64,000 nt of DNA. Origin: Micrococcus flavus. Lineage in GTDB: Bacteria > Actinomycetota > Actinomycetes > Actinomycetales > Micrococcaceae. This document shows positions 51,504-64,000 of this stretch, in pieces. The position numbers were made by a program, and so were the translations under genes. How positions within the stretch are numbered: the first letter of the stretch is position 1; every line of letters starts with the position of its first letter. Under the pieces are notes generated by a model. It ran no database searches and had not been told where the DNA came from. It was given only the letters and a program-made list of their open reading frames with translations. The stretch spans positions 744,001 through 808,000 of the forward strand of contig NZ_JACHMC010000001.1 in the NCBI RefSeq assembly GCF_014204815.1, written 5' to 3'.

Positions 51504-52850
51504 TCAGCCCGGGAAGGCGGGCAGCTCGGGGCGGAGGGTCCAGGCGTCGAGGACGGCGTCGAGGTCGCCGACCGGGACCCCGGCACGGGGCGCCCAGCCG
51601 TGGAGGTGGGCGCGCAGGCCCGTGGAGTCCACGGTGGCGAACGCGTGGCGGGCCACCCAGTCGCGCACCGCCTCGCCGAAGGCGGCGTCGCCCAGCAGCC
51701 GCCGCAGGGCCACCACGGTGAGGGCGCCGCGCTTGTACACGCGGTCGTCGAACATGTCCTCGGGCCCGGGGTCTGCGAGGACGAGGTCCTCCGGCTGCGC
51801 CTGCAGCCCCTGCCAGGCCCGCCGCGCCATGGACGTCACGGAGGACCGGCCGGTGGCCTCGGCCCACAGCCATTCGGAGTAGCAGGCGAAGCCCTCGTGC
51901 AGCCACAGGTCGGACCAGCGGCCCAGCGTGACGGCGTTGCCGAACCACTGGTGGGCCATCTCGTGGGCGATCAGCCGCTCCGACTCCCACGAGCCGTCCA
52001 GGTGGTTGGTGCCGAACAGGGAGAGCCCGGCCGCCTCGAGCGGGATCTCCAGGACCTCGTCCGCCACCACGGCCGCGTAGTCCTCGAACGGGTACGGCCC
52101 GTAGGCCGCCACGAACGTCTGCATCATGCGTCCCTGGGCGGCCATCGCCTGCTCGGCCCGCGCCTGGTGGCGGGGGGAGACCACGAGCCGCAGCGGCGGC
52201 ACCCCCGGGGCGCCCGCGCTGCCCGGGGCGGTCACCTGGCGGTAGCGGCCGATCTGCACCGTCAGCAGGTAGGCGGGCACGGGGCGGTCCAGCACCCAGC
52301 GCCACGTCTCGCGCGAGCCCCGCGTGCGGACGCGGGTGCCGCGCCCGTTGGCCAGCGGGAGGTAGCCGGCGTCGGTGGTGAGGGTGATGTCCGCCGTCTG
52401 GCGCACGGCGGGGGAGTCGATGCACGGCACCCACGTGGACGCCCCGTGCGGCTGGCCGGCCACCAGCACCCCGTCCGTCAGCTCCTCCCAGCCGATCGTC
52501 CCCCACGGACTGCGCCGCGGGACCGGGTGGCCCGAGTAGCGCAGGGTCAGCTCCACCGCGGTGCCCGCCGGCAGGAATTCCCCGAGGGCCACCACCACCC
52601 GGTGCGGCCGGGGCCGCGGGCGGGTGGCCCGCACGCGCAGGGCGCGCCCGTCGACGGCGGCGCGGGCCTCGTCCACGGTCAGGCGGTGCAGGTCGAGCTC
52701 GACCTCGGCCGCCTGGCGCAGCAGGCGCAGGTGCAGGACCGCCGTGCCGGCCACGCGGTTCGCCGCCAGCCGCACGTCGAGGTCCACCCGCAGGTGCTCC
52801 ACGGTCGCGGCATCGGTGCCGATGCCGGGCAGGTAGGGGTCGGTGCTCAT
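51504..52850 (-). CDS. M1-family zinc metallopeptidase
   Basis: A 448-residue protein. The zinc motif LIAHEMAHQWFGN (His296, Glu297, His300) and the downstream ligand Glu319 in DLWLHEGFACY are intact. The upstream exopeptidase loop, usually GxMEN, is here EIPLEAAG (about 268-275), so the N-terminal amine anchor appears altered. It lacks the C-terminal ARM-like domain of large aminopeptidases. No signal peptide is evident. The start ATG overlaps the NRPS stop (ATGA), so the two are co-translated. It may cleave the peptide product or precursor; this is inferred. Confidence 0.85.
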   Translation of the reverse strand: MSTDPYLPGIGTDAATVEHLRVDLDVRLAANRVAGTAVLHLRLLRQAAEVELDLHRLTVDEARAAVDGRALRVRATRPRPRPHRVVVALGEFLPAGTAVELTLRYSGHPVPRRSPWGTIGWEELTDGVLVAGQPHGASTWVPCIDSPAVRQTADITLTTDAGYLPLANGRGTRVRTRGSRETWRWVLDRPVPAYLLTVQIGRYRQVTAPGSAGAPGVPPLRLVVSPRHQARAEQAMAAQGRMMQTFVAAYGPYPFEDYAAVVADEVLEIPLEAAGLSLFGTNHLDGSWESERLIAHEMAHQWFGNAVTLGRWSDLWLHEGFACYSEWLWAEATGRSSVTSMARRAWQGLQAQPEDLVLADPGPEDMFDDRVYKRGALTVVALRRLLGDAAFGEAVRDWVARHAFATVDSTGLRAHLHGWAPRAGVPVGDLDAVLDAWTLRPELPAFPG

Positions 52851-55800
52851 CGCTCGGCTCCTTCGGTGGTGGGGTGGGGGGCGGAGGCGGGGGAGGGCCG
52901 CGTGTCCTCGGCGGCGGGCGGGGCCGCCGTGGAGCCGGTTCCCACGGGACGCGCGCCGGGCGTCCGGCCGGGGCGGCGCCACGGGGAGACGGGGTTGCCC
53001 AGCCACCACGTGCCGCCGGGCAGGTGCTCGCCGCGCATCACCAGCGAGCCGGCGCCCACGGTGGTGCCCGCGCCGAGGCGCGCGGCGGGCAGGACCACGG
53101 AGTTCGGACCCAGCGTGGCGCCGGCCTCGAGCACCACCTCGTCCAGGGCCATGACGCGGTCGTGGAACAGATGGGTCTGGACCACGCAGCCGCGGTTCAC
53201 GGTGGCGCCGTCGCCCAGGGTCACGAGGTCCGCCTCCGGCAGCCAGTAGGACTCCACCCACGCCCCGCGGCCGATCCGCGCGCCCATGGCGCGCAGGAAC
53301 CACACGAGGGCGGGCGTGCCGGCGGCGGCGCGGGAGAACCACGGGGCCGCCAGGAACTCGGTGAAGGTGTCCGCCACCTCGTTGCGCCAGATGAAGGAGG
53401 ACCACAGGGGGTGCTCACCCGTGCGGATGCGGCCCACGAAGAGGCGCTTGGCCGCCACCGTGATCAGCGCCGCCACCGCGCCCGCGAGCAGCAGCACGGC
53501 GCCGCCGAGCAGCGCGGCCAGCCACCACGAGCCCAGGGCCGCGAGCCCGGTGAGGGCGCCGCCGACGGCGATGGTGAGGGCGACGTGCAGCCACACCGGG
53601 ATCGCGCGCAGCGCCTCCCAGGCCGAGCGGGCGGCCTTGAGGCGGGCCGGCGGGGCATAGGTGAGAGAGGCGTCGGCGTCGACCTCGGTGCGGCGCAGGC
53701 GCACGGGTGGGGAGCCCATCCACGAACTGCCCCTCTGGGTCTTGGCCGGGGTGGTGGACAGCACGGCCACGAGCGAGTCGCGGCGCAGCGTGCGGCCGCC
53801 GGGCACCATGCCGGAGTTGCCGACGAACGACCGCTTGCCCACCTTGGCGGGCGCCACGTGCATCCAGCCGCCCTCGAGCGTGTAGGAGGAGATCATCGTG
53901 TCGTCCGCGAGGAACGCGCCGTCGCCCACCTGCGTCATGGTGGGCAGCAGCACCACCGTGGAGGCCTCGACGTCCCGGCCGATCCGCGCCCCGAGCAGGC
54001 GCAGCCAGGTGGGGGTCAGCCGGGAGGCGTAGATCGGGAAGAGCTGGTCCCGGGCGGTGTCGAGGACCCGTTCGATCGCCCAGATCTGCCACCCCACGCG
54101 CGAGCGCACGGGGTGCCGGCCGGCGGTGACGCCGAGGGAGAGCAGCCGCACCGCCGCGAGCACGAGCAGCAGCTGCGCCGCGAACCAGACGGCGGCGATC
54201 AGCGGGCTGGCCGCCAGGAGGCGGCCGGTGAGGGTCCCGACGGCCGCCGACGCGGACGTCCCGCCCGTCACCGGCGGCCACCACGTCAGCGACCACAGCC
54301 CCACGCCGCCGGCGGCCGCGGCGGCGACCAGGGGCAGGAGGGCCAGGACCGTCGACGCCAGGGCGGAGAGCACGCTCCACCCCGGGCTCCGGGGCGGGGC
54401 GGCCTCGATGGCCCGGTCCCGGCGGACCTTCCCGGTCCTGGCGGCGGGGGAGCCGCCGTGCCGCTGTCCGCCGCGCAGCCGCCCGACCACGGTGGAGCCG
54501 GCCTCCACGTGGGCACCCGCGCCCACCCGGGCGCCCGGCAGCAGTGTCGAGCGGGAACCCACCACGGCGCCCGCGCCGATGCGGATCCGGCCGATGCGCA
54601 CGACGTCGCCGTCCACCCAGTAGCCGGAGAGGTCCACCTCGGGCTCGATCGAGGCGCCCTCGCCGACCGAGAGCAGCCCGGTCACCGGCGGGATCGTGTG
54701 CAGGTCCACGTCGCGGCCGATCTCGTTGCCGAGCAGGCGCGCGTACGCGGTGATCCACCCGGCCCCCGCGAGCGAATAGGGATCCACGAGGTCGGTGACC
54801 TGCTGGGCCAGCCACAGGCGCAGGTGCACGCGTCCGCCGCGCGGATGCACGCCGGGGCCCACGCCTCGCAGGAGCAGGCGGGCGGCCAGCGCGGCCAGGA
54901 GCATGCGCCCGGGGGCGGCGACCACGAGGAGACCGACCACCAGCAGGGCCCACCAGGACACCGTGGGCAGGCCGGGGATGAGCCCGGCCGACGCGATCAG
55001 GTTCACCGCCACGCCGGTCCACACCCCCAGCCGCAGCGCCGGCAGCACGAACACGGGCAGGCCGACCAGGGTCTGCGTCCACTGCGTCCGGCGGCGCGTG
55101 GAGGTCACCTCCCGCTCGTGCACCTCGAGGCGGGGGCTCCCGTCGTCGTCGTCCCCGAGGACGGCGGCCACGAGGCCGTCGGCGGTGGGGTGGCGGTACA
55201 CGTCCTGGACGGTCACGGCGGGGTGGCGTCCGCGCAGGCGGGCCACGAGCTGGGCCGCGGCGAGGGAACCGCCTCCGGCGGAGAAGAAGTCGGTCCCGCC
55301 GGAGGCCGGGGCGGAGCCGAGCACGGCGGCCCACTGGGCCAGGATCCAGCCGTCCGGGGTCGACTCGTCGGGGGCGTCGGCCTCGTCCGCCGCGGTGCCT
55401 GGCAGGGGCCACGGCAGGGCGTGGCGGTCCACCTTGCCCGAGGTCTTGGTCGGCAGCGTGTCCACGAGGGCCAGTCGCGGGACGATCGCCGCGGGCAGCT
55501 CCTCGGTCAGCCGGTCGTGGGCGGCGTCCAGGTCGAAGTCCTCGAGGGGGCCGGTGGGCTTGAGGTAGCCGATCAGGAGCTGGTTGCCGGCCGGGGTGGT
55601 CCGCACCGCCGCGGCGCCGCCCTGCACGCCGGGCAGGTTCTGCAGGGCGGTGTCCACCTCGCCGAGCTCGATGCGCCGGCCGCCGACCTTCACCTGGTCG
55701 TCCGCCCGGCCGAGGAACACGAGCCCCGCGGGGTCGTGCACCACGAGGTCCCCGGAGCGGTAGGCGCGGTCCCAGCCCAGCGTGGGCATCGGGGCGTACT

Positions 55801-56923
55801 TCTCGGCGTCCTTCGCCGGGTCGAGGTAGCGGGCGAGCCCGACGCCGCCGATGATCAGCTCGCCGCTCTCCCCGGCCGCCACGGGCACACCCGTCGCGGG
55901 GTCGACGACGGCCAGGTCCCAGCCGTCCAGGGGCAGGCCGATGCGCACGGGGCCCTCCCCGGTCAGCGGGGCGGCGCACGCCACCACGGTGGCCTCCGTG
56001 GGGCCGTAGGTGTTCCACACCTCCCGCCCGGGCACGGCCAGGCGTGCCGCGAGCTCCGGGGGGCACGCCTCCCCGCCGAAGATCAGCAGGCGCACGTTGT
56101 CCAGGGCCTCCGTGGGCCACATGGCGGCCAGGGTGGGCACGGTGGAGACCGCGGAGATGCGCCGCTCGGCAAGCCACGGACCCAGGTCCATCCCGGAGCG
56201 CACGAGGGCGCGGGGGGCGGGCACGAGGCACGCGCCGTGCCGCCAGGCGAGCCACATCTCCTCGCACGAGGCGTCGAAGGCGACCGAGAGGCCGGCGAGG
56301 ACGCGGTCGCCGGGCCCGAGCGGGTCCTCGGCGAGGAAGAGCCGCGCCTCGGCGTCCACGAACGCCGCGGCGGAGCGGTGGAAGACGGCCACGCCCTTGG
56401 GGGTGCCGGTCGAGCCGGAGGTGAAGATGATCCAGGCGTCGTCGTCCAGGCGGGGCGGCCGGGCCTCGGAGGGGCCGTCGTCGCCGCCCGTCGTCCCCGG
56501 CCCTCCGTCGGCGGCCGTCGGCGCCGCCAGGCGCCGCTCGCCCGTCAGGACACCGGCCACGCGGGCCTCGCCGAACACCAGGCGGGCGCGCTCGTCGGGG
56601 TCGTCCGCGTCCACGGGGACGTAGGCGGCCCCCACGGCCAGCACGGCGAGGATCGAGACGTAGAGGCCGGCCGTCCCCGAGGCGATCCGCACGCCGACGC
56701 GGTCGCCCGCGCCGATGCCGTGGTCGGCGAGGAAGCGGGCGGAGGCGAGGACGCGCTCCTGCAGGTCGGCGTAGGTCATCGACGCGGTGCCGTCGTCGAG
56801 GGCCGGCGCGTCCGGGTGGGCCCGGACGGTGGCCTCGAGGACGTCGATGAGGGTGCGCGGCGCGGGCGTGCGGTCGGATCCGGGGAGCTGGGGCGGATGG
56901 ACGGGGGACGTCGGTGCGGTCAC
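52847..56923 (-). CDS. Pls/PosA-type non-ribosomal peptide synthetase (epsilon-polylysine-synthetase-like)
   Basis: A 1358-residue, membrane-embedded synthetase. The adenylation domain (about 25-505) has IIFTSGSTGTPKGVAV, YGPTEATVVA, YRSGDLVVH and TSGKVDRHALP. The thiolation domain (about 525-590) carries Ser553 in FFSAGGGSLAAAQLV. Then come three pairs of membrane helices (about 618-690, 850-930, 1110-1160). They separate three left-handed beta-helix domains of hexapeptide repeats (about 730-815, 975-1075, 1212-1312), for example RIGRIRIGAGAVVGS. This is the layout known for Pls. No condensation or thioesterase domain is present. By eye the pocket reads D217 A218 E221 T261 I281 G283 T305 V313 V314 K497, whose acidic third residue suggests a basic amino acid. 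Confidence 0.88.
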   Translation of the reverse strand: MTAPTSPVHPPQLPGSDRTPAPRTLIDVLEATVRAHPDAPALDDGTASMTYADLQERVLASARFLADHGIGAGDRVGVRIASGTAGLYVSILAVLAVGAAYVPVDADDPDERARLVFGEARVAGVLTGERRLAAPTAADGGPGTTGGDDGPSEARPPRLDDDAWIIFTSGSTGTPKGVAVFHRSAAAFVDAEARLFLAEDPLGPGDRVLAGLSVAFDASCEEMWLAWRHGACLVPAPRALVRSGMDLGPWLAERRISAVSTVPTLAAMWPTEALDNVRLLIFGGEACPPELAARLAVPGREVWNTYGPTEATVVACAAPLTGEGPVRIGLPLDGWDLAVVDPATGVPVAAGESGELIIGGVGLARYLDPAKDAEKYAPMPTLGWDRAYRSGDLVVHDPAGLVFLGRADDQVKVGGRRIELGEVDTALQNLPGVQGGAAAVRTTPAGNQLLIGYLKPTGPLEDFDLDAAHDRLTEELPAAIVPRLALVDTLPTKTSGKVDRHALPWPLPGTAADEADAPDESTPDGWILAQWAAVLGSAPASGGTDFFSAGGGSLAAAQLVARLRGRHPAVTVQDVYRHPTADGLVAAVLGDDDDGSPRLEVHEREVTSTRRRTQWTQTLVGLPVFVLPALRLGVWTGVAVNLIASAGLIPGLPTVSWWALLVVGLLVVAAPGRMLLAALAARLLLRGVGPGVHPRGGRVHLRLWLAQQVTDLVDPYSLAGAGWITAYARLLGNEIGRDVDLHTIPPVTGLLSVGEGASIEPEVDLSGYWVDGDVVRIGRIRIGAGAVVGSRSTLLPGARVGAGAHVEAGSTVVGRLRGGQRHGGSPAARTGKVRRDRAIEAAPPRSPGWSVLSALASTVLALLPLVAAAAAGGVGLWSLTWWPPVTGGTSASAAVGTLTGRLLAASPLIAAVWFAAQLLLVLAAVRLLSLGVTAGRHPVRSRVGWQIWAIERVLDTARDQLFPIYASRLTPTWLRLLGARIGRDVEASTVVLLPTMTQVGDGAFLADDTMISSYTLEGGWMHVAPAKVGKRSFVGNSGMVPGGRTLRRDSLVAVLSTTPAKTQRGSSWMGSPPVRLRRTEVDADASLTYAPPARLKAARSAWEALRAIPVWLHVALTIAVGGALTGLAALGSWWLAALLGGAVLLLAGAVAALITVAAKRLFVGRIRTGEHPLWSSFIWRNEVADTFTEFLAAPWFSRAAAGTPALVWFLRAMGARIGRGAWVESYWLPEADLVTLGDGATVNRGCVVQTHLFHDRVMALDEVVLEAGATLGPNSVVLPAARLGAGTTVGAGSLVMRGEHLPGGTWWLGNPVSPWRRPGRTPGARPVGTGSTAAPPAAEDTRPSPASAPHPTTEGAER

Positions 56924-56989
56924 GGGACCTCCTCGGACGGATGGGCGAGGGGCGGGCGGAGGACGGGCACGCAGGTGTCGAGCCGGTCC

Positions 56990-56995
56990 AGTCTA
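56990..56995 (-). promoter_or_regulatory. -10 hexamer TAGACT of the NRPS-M1 operon
   Basis: TAGACT reads leftwards from 56995 to 56990, 66 bases before the NRPS ATG, giving a leader of about 60 bases with a GGAGGT ribosome site. No convincing -35. Confidence 0.5.
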
Positions 56996-56996
56996 G

Positions 56997-60325
<3,329 letters not shown>

Positions 60326-60336
60326 GGACCGCCCCC

Positions 60337-61347
60337 ATGAGCCAGTCATCGAGCCGTCAGCCCGACCCCGTCACGACGGCCGCCGCACCCGTCCTCTCCG
60401 CCGCCGACCGGCTCGACCGTGCCGAGTCCAAGGCCGAGGTCCTCATCGAGGCGCTGCCGTGGATCCAGCGCTTCGCCGGCTCGGTCATGGTGATCAAGTA
60501 CGGCGGCAACGCGATGGTCTCGGACGAGCTGCGCCGGGCCTTCGCCGAGGACGTCGTCTTCCTGCACCACGTGGGCGTGCACCCCGTGGTGGTGCACGGC
60601 GGCGGCCCGCAGATCAACGCGATGCTGGACCGGCTCGGCATCGAGTCCGAGTTCCGCGGCGGGCTGCGCGTCACCACCGAGGAGGCCATGGACGTGGTCC
60701 GCATGGTCCTCACCGGCCAGGTGGGCCGCGAGCTCGTGGGCCTCGTGAACTCCCACGGCCCCTACGCCGTCGGATTCTCCGGCGAGGACGCGGGCCTGCT
60801 GCGCGCCCGCCGCACCGGTGCCGTGGTGGACGGGCAGGAGGTGGACCTCGGGCTGGTCGGCGAGGTCACCGGCGTGGACCCGACCGCGATCCTCGACGTG
60901 GTCCGCTCCGGGCGCATCCCCGTGGTCTCCTCGGTGGCACCGGAGATCGACGAGCACGGCGAGCCCACGGGCCAGGTGCTCAACGTCAACGCGGACACCG
61001 CGGCCGCCGCGCTCGCCTCCGCCCTCGGCGCCGCCAAGCTCGTGCTCCTCACGGACGTGGAGGGCCTCTACGCGGACTGGCCGGACCGCGAGTCGCTCAT
61101 CAGCTCGCTGACGGCGGGCCAGCTGCGGGCGCTGCTGCCCTCCCTGGCCTCCGGGATGATCCCCAAGATGGCCGCCTGCCTGGCCGCCGTGGACGCCGGC
61201 GTGCAGCGCGCCCACGTGGTGGACGGGCGCCGCCCCCACTCGATGCTGCTGGAGGTCTTCACCTCGGCCGGCGTCGGCACCCAGGTGGTGCCCGACGCCG
61301 ACACGGCCGGCCGCCCCGCCCCCACGACCGTGCAGGAGGACGCATGA
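60337..61347 (+). CDS. argB: N-acetylglutamate kinase
   Basis: A 336-residue kinase. The ATP-binding Lys lies in [12 protein letters not shown] and the substrate loop is [15 protein letters not shown]. It then shows [17 protein letters not shown] and [13 protein letters not shown]. The N-terminal helix ([19 protein letters not shown]) before the core is the extension found in arginine-inhibited hexameric forms, so feedback inhibition is likely. The ATG at 60337 has GAGGA 8 bases upstream. An ATG at 60322 overlapping the argJ stop would add five residues. Confidence 0.95.
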   Translation: MSQSSSRQPDPVTTAAAPVLSAADRLDRAESKAEVLIEALPWIQRFAGSVMVIKYGGNAMVSDELRRAFAEDVVFLHHVGVHPVVVHGGGPQINAMLDRLGIESEFRGGLRVTTEEAMDVVRMVLTGQVGRELVGLVNSHGPYAVGFSGEDAGLLRARRTGAVVDGQEVDLGLVGEVTGVDPTAILDVVRSGRIPVVSSVAPEIDEHGEPTGQVLNVNADTAAAALASALGAAKLVLLTDVEGLYADWPDRESLISSLTAGQLRALLPSLASGMIPKMAACLAAVDAGVQRAHVVDGRRPHSMLLEVFTSAGVGTQVVPDADTAGRPAPTTVQEDA

Positions 61348-62624
61348 GCACCACCCAGGACGCGCTGCTGACGCGCTACGCGGACTCCCTGACCGGGGTG
61401 TTCGGCCGTCCCGCCCGCGTGCTGGTGCGCGGGGAGGGCGTGCACGTGTGGGACGCCGACGGGCGCCGCTACACGGACCTGCTCGCCGGAATCGCCGTGA
61501 ACTCCCTCGGGCACGCCCACCCGGCGGTGGTGCGCGCCGTGAGGGAGCAGATCGCCGGCCTCGGGCACGTGTCCAACCTGTTCACGTCCGAGCCCCAGAT
61601 CCGGCTCGCCGAGGAGCTGCTCGCCGTCGCCGACGCCCCCGCCGGCTCCACCGTGTTCTTCGCGAACTCGGGCACGGAGGCCAACGAGGCCGCGTTCAAG
61701 CTCGCGCGGCGCCACGGCGGGCAGGACCCGTCCGGCAGCCGCACCCGCGTCATCGCCCTCGAGCGGGCCTTCCACGGGCGCACCATGGGCGCGCTCGCCC
61801 TCACCCACAAGAAGGCCTACCGGGCGCCCTTCGAGCCGCTGCCCGGGGGCGTCGAGCACGTGCCCGGCGGCGACGTCGACGCCCTGCGGGCCGCCCTCGC
61901 CCCGGACGCCTCCGGCGCCACCGTGGCCGCCGTGGTCCTCGAGCCCGTACAGGGCGAGGCCGGCGTGCACGGCTGGCCCGTCGGCTACCTGGCCCAGGTC
62001 CGCGCCCTCACCCGCGAGGCCGGGGCCCTCATGATCCTGGACGAGGTCCAGTCCGGCATGGGCCGCACCGGCACCTGGTTCGGCTTCCAGAACCCCTCCG
62101 TGACCGGCTCGGATGACCCCGTGCTGCCGGACGCCTTCACCCTGGCCAAGGGCCTGGGCGGCGGCGTGCCGATCGGCGCCCTGGTGTGCGTCGGCCCCGA
62201 GGTGTCCGGTCTGCTTTCGGCGGGCCAGCACGGCACCACCTTCGGCGGCAACCCGCTGGCCACCGCCGCGGGGCTGGCCGTCCTGGAGACGATCCGCTCC
62301 GAGGGCCTGCTCGAGCACGTGCGGGCCGCCGGCGAGCGCGCCGCGAAGCTGCTGGCCGACCTGCCCGAGGTGGCCGCCGTGCGCGCCCACGGGCTATGGA
62401 TCGGCGTGGACCTCGCCGCGCCGCGCGGCCCCGTGCCCGATGGCGGACTGGCGCCCGCCGTCGTCGCCGCGGGCCTCGAGGCGGGCTGGATCCTCAACGC
62501 CACGGGCCCGGACACCCTGCGCCTGGCCCCGCCTCTCATCATCGCGGCCGAGGATCTGGAGCGGTTCGTCGAGCTGCTGCCCGCCCTCGTGGCCGCCGCC
62601 ACCACCGAAGGAGACCCCTCGTGA
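61344..62624 (+). CDS. argD: Acetylornithine aminotransferase
   Basis: A 426-residue class III PLP aminotransferase. It shows [38 protein letters not shown] (PLP phosphate), [28 protein letters not shown]-type sequence ([17 protein letters not shown]), and the Schiff-base Lys in [18 protein letters not shown]. It makes N-acetylornithine, the substrate of ArgJ. The ATG overlaps the argB stop. Confidence 0.97.
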   Translation: MSTTQDALLTRYADSLTGVFGRPARVLVRGEGVHVWDADGRRYTDLLAGIAVNSLGHAHPAVVRAVREQIAGLGHVSNLFTSEPQIRLAEELLAVADAPAGSTVFFANSGTEANEAAFKLARRHGGQDPSGSRTRVIALERAFHGRTMGALALTHKKAYRAPFEPLPGGVEHVPGGDVDALRAALAPDASGATVAAVVLEPVQGEAGVHGWPVGYLAQVRALTREAGALMILDEVQSGMGRTGTWFGFQNPSVTGSDDPVLPDAFTLAKGLGGGVPIGALVCVGPEVSGLLSAGQHGTTFGGNPLATAAGLAVLETIRSEGLLEHVRAAGERAAKLLADLPEVAAVRAHGLWIGVDLAAPRGPVPDGGLAPAVVAAGLEAGWILNATGPDTLRLAPPLIIAAEDLERFVELLPALVAAATTEGDPS

Positions 62625-63595
62625 CCCCCGCCCCGACCCCCGCCCCCGCCGCCGTGCGCCACTTCCTCGTGGACACGGACCTCACCCCGGGGGAGCAGAC
62701 CGAGGTCCTGGACCTGGCCGCGCAGATGAAGACCGACCGGTTCGCGCACCGGCCGCTGGCCGGCCCCCGCACGGGCGTGGTGTTCTTCGACAAGACCTCC
62801 ACGCGCACGCGCGTCTCGTTCGCGGCCGGCATCGCCGAGCTCGGCGGCAGCCCCCTGATCGTGAACCCGGGGGAGTCGCAGCTGGGCCACAAGGAGTCCG
62901 TGGCGGACACCGCCCGCGTGCTCGAGCGCATGGTCGGGATCATCGTGTGGCGCACGTTCGCCCAGTCCGGCCTCGAGGAGATGGCCGCCCACTCCCGCGT
63001 GCCGGTCGTCAACGCCCTGAGCGACGACTACCACCCGTGCCAGATCCTCGCCGACCTGCTCACCGTCCGCGAGCACCTGGGCGGCACGCAGGGCCGCGTG
63101 CTGGCCTACCTCGGGGACGCCGCGAACAACATGGCCCACTCCTACCTGCTGGGCTGCGCCACGGCGGGCATGCACGTGCGCATCGCCGGGCCCGCCGGGC
63201 ACCTGCCGGCCGAGCACGTGGTGGCGGCGGCGCGGGAGCGGGCCGCCGAGACCGGCGGCTCGGTCCTGGTGACCACGGACGCGGCGGAGGCGCTGGACGG
63301 CGCCGACGTCGTCGTGACGGACACGTGGGTCTCCATGGGCCAGGAGGACGAGAAGGAGGCGCGCCTGGCCCTGTTCCGGGACTACCAGGTGGACGCGGCC
63401 GCCATGGCCCGCGCGGGGAGCGACGCGATCTTCCTGCACTGCCTGCCTGCGTACCGCGGCTACGAGGTGAGCGCGGAGGTGATCGACGGCCCGCAGTCCG
63501 TGGTGTTCGACGAGGCCGAGAACCGCCTGCACGCCCAGAAGGCGCTGATGGCCTGGCTGCTCTACCGCTCCGGCCTCGCCGAGGATCCGCGCTGA
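62621..63595 (+). CDS. argF: Ornithine carbamoyltransferase
   Basis: A 324-residue enzyme. The carbamoyl-phosphate loop is [16 protein letters not shown], followed by [20 protein letters not shown] and [13 protein letters not shown]. The ornithine loop is [14 protein letters not shown] and the catalytic Cys is in [13 protein letters not shown], where Tyr replaces the usual His of HCLPAHRG. It makes citrulline. The GTG overlaps the argD stop (GTGA). Confidence 0.96.
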   Translation: MTPAPTPAPAAVRHFLVDTDLTPGEQTEVLDLAAQMKTDRFAHRPLAGPRTGVVFFDKTSTRTRVSFAAGIAELGGSPLIVNPGESQLGHKESVADTARVLERMVGIIVWRTFAQSGLEEMAAHSRVPVVNALSDDYHPCQILADLLTVREHLGGTQGRVLAYLGDAANNMAHSYLLGCATAGMHVRIAGPAGHLPAEHVVAAARERAAETGGSVLVTTDAAEALDGADVVVTDTWVSMGQEDEKEARLALFRDYQVDAAAMARAGSDAIFLHCLPAYRGYEVSAEVIDGPQSVVFDEAENRLHAQKALMAWLLYRSGLAEDPR

Positions 63596-64000
63596 TGGCG
63601 GTCCCCACCACCAAGACGGCCCGGCAGGCGGCCATCCGGGAGATCCTGGCCACGCGCGGCATCCGGTCCCAGGCCGAGCTCTCGGACGCCCTGGGCGACC
63701 GCGGGCTCTCCGTCACGCAGGGCACGCTCTCGCGCGACCTCGTGGACCTCGGCGCCGTGCGGACGCGCGGGCCCGGGGGGATGGTCTACGCGCTGCCCGC
63801 CGAGGGCGACGACGGCGCCCTGCCCGGCCGCGGCTCCGACGCCCAGCTCAGCCGGCTGTCCAGCATGGCCCGGGAGCTGCTGATATCCGCCGAGCCCACG
63901 GAGAACCTCGTGGTGCTGCACACCCCGCCCGGGGCCGCGCAGTTCCTCGCCAGTGTCATCGACCAGGCGCGCGTGGAGAACGTCATGGGCACCATCGCGG
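63595..64000 (+). CDS. argR: Arginine repressor ArgR, N-terminal part (runs off the window)
   Basis: The first 135 codons are visible; the ATG shares its A with the argF TGA (TGATG). A winged-helix DNA-binding domain (about 5-75; IRSQAELSDALGDRGLSVTQ, then GTLSRDLVDLGAVR) is followed by a short hinge and the start of the oligomerisation domain (LVVLHTPPGAAQFLASVIDQ). Arginine-bound hexamers repress arg genes. The candidate operator at 58083-58107 upstream of argC is the likely target, giving autoregulation of the operon. Confidence 0.96.
   Translation, partial: MAVPTTKTARQAAIREILATRGIRSQAELSDALGDRGLSVTQGTLSRDLVDLGAVRTRGPGGMVYALPAEGDDGALPGRGSDAQLSRLSSMARELLISAEPTENLVVLHTPPGAAQFLASVIDQARVENVMGTIA

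Overview
The window reads as a stretch of chromosome from a very high-GC actinobacterium of the Micrococcaceae, most likely a Micrococcus close to M. luteus. The evidence is the overall base composition, frequent GTG starts, an initiator tRNA without encoded CCA, and marker gene blocks typical of Actinobacteria (mtrA-mtrB-lpqB, a WhiB protein, PdtaS, an Rv3235-family protein, UPF0182, DUF2342). I see no insertion sequence, prophage, CRISPR array or rRNA operon. Nearly all of it is vertically inherited core genome, and the unusual content lies in gene architecture and promoters.

Layout. 1-5 kb: DUF2342 metalloprotease (cut by the window edge), a Lon-like PDZ protease and the UPF0182 membrane protein. 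5.0-5.1 kb: initiator tRNA-Met with promoter and terminator. 5.2-12.4 kb: a GltS-type symporter, a PspA plus TPM-domain pair, a lipoprotein HtrA-type protease and a PIG-L deacetylase. 12.4-15.5 kb (minus): J-domain protein, TrmL methyltransferase and a single protein joining an ECF sigma factor to its RskA-like anti-sigma factor. 15.6-17.6 kb: a Trk/Ktr potassium channel lacking its first membrane helix, plus its RCK subunit. 17.6-21.5 kb: cysteine desulfurase, MnmA, chorismate mutase and a MetE-like protein. 21.7-32 kb: MtrA/MtrB/LpqB, ComF-like protein, HPF, YcaQ-like glycosylase and SecA. 32-39.5 kb: Rv3235-family protein, LysM protein, a striking nested dyad between divergent genes, a small HTH protein, a SAF/CpaE-like pair, PdtaS and WhiB. 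39.5-43 kb: DUF1844, infC-rpmI-rplT and an RNA methyltransferase. 43-47 kb: GlsB, MFS transporter, MutT, pyroglutamyl peptidase with a LexA-type box upstream, an HExxH protein and a CHY zinc-finger protein. 47-51 kb: pheS-pheT. 50.8-56.9 kb: phosphopantetheinyl transferase, M1 metallopeptidase and a Pls/PosA-type non-ribosomal peptide synthetase. 57-64 kb: quinone oxidoreductase and argC-J-B-D-F-R (argR cut by the edge), with a candidate operator between them.

The most notable findings are: (1) the sigma/anti-sigma fusion; (2) the epsilon-polylysine-synthetase-like NRPS, translationally coupled to an M1 peptidase, next to a PPTase, with an inferred adenylation pocket favouring a basic amino acid; (3) a recurrent TANNNT-N6-RTG pattern indicating many leaderless transcripts; (4) a three-tiered inverted repeat at 33465-33535; (5) a LexA-like box in front of pcp; (6) the missing helix in the potassium channel. 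All positions were read by eye from the sequence; no alignment or database search was run.
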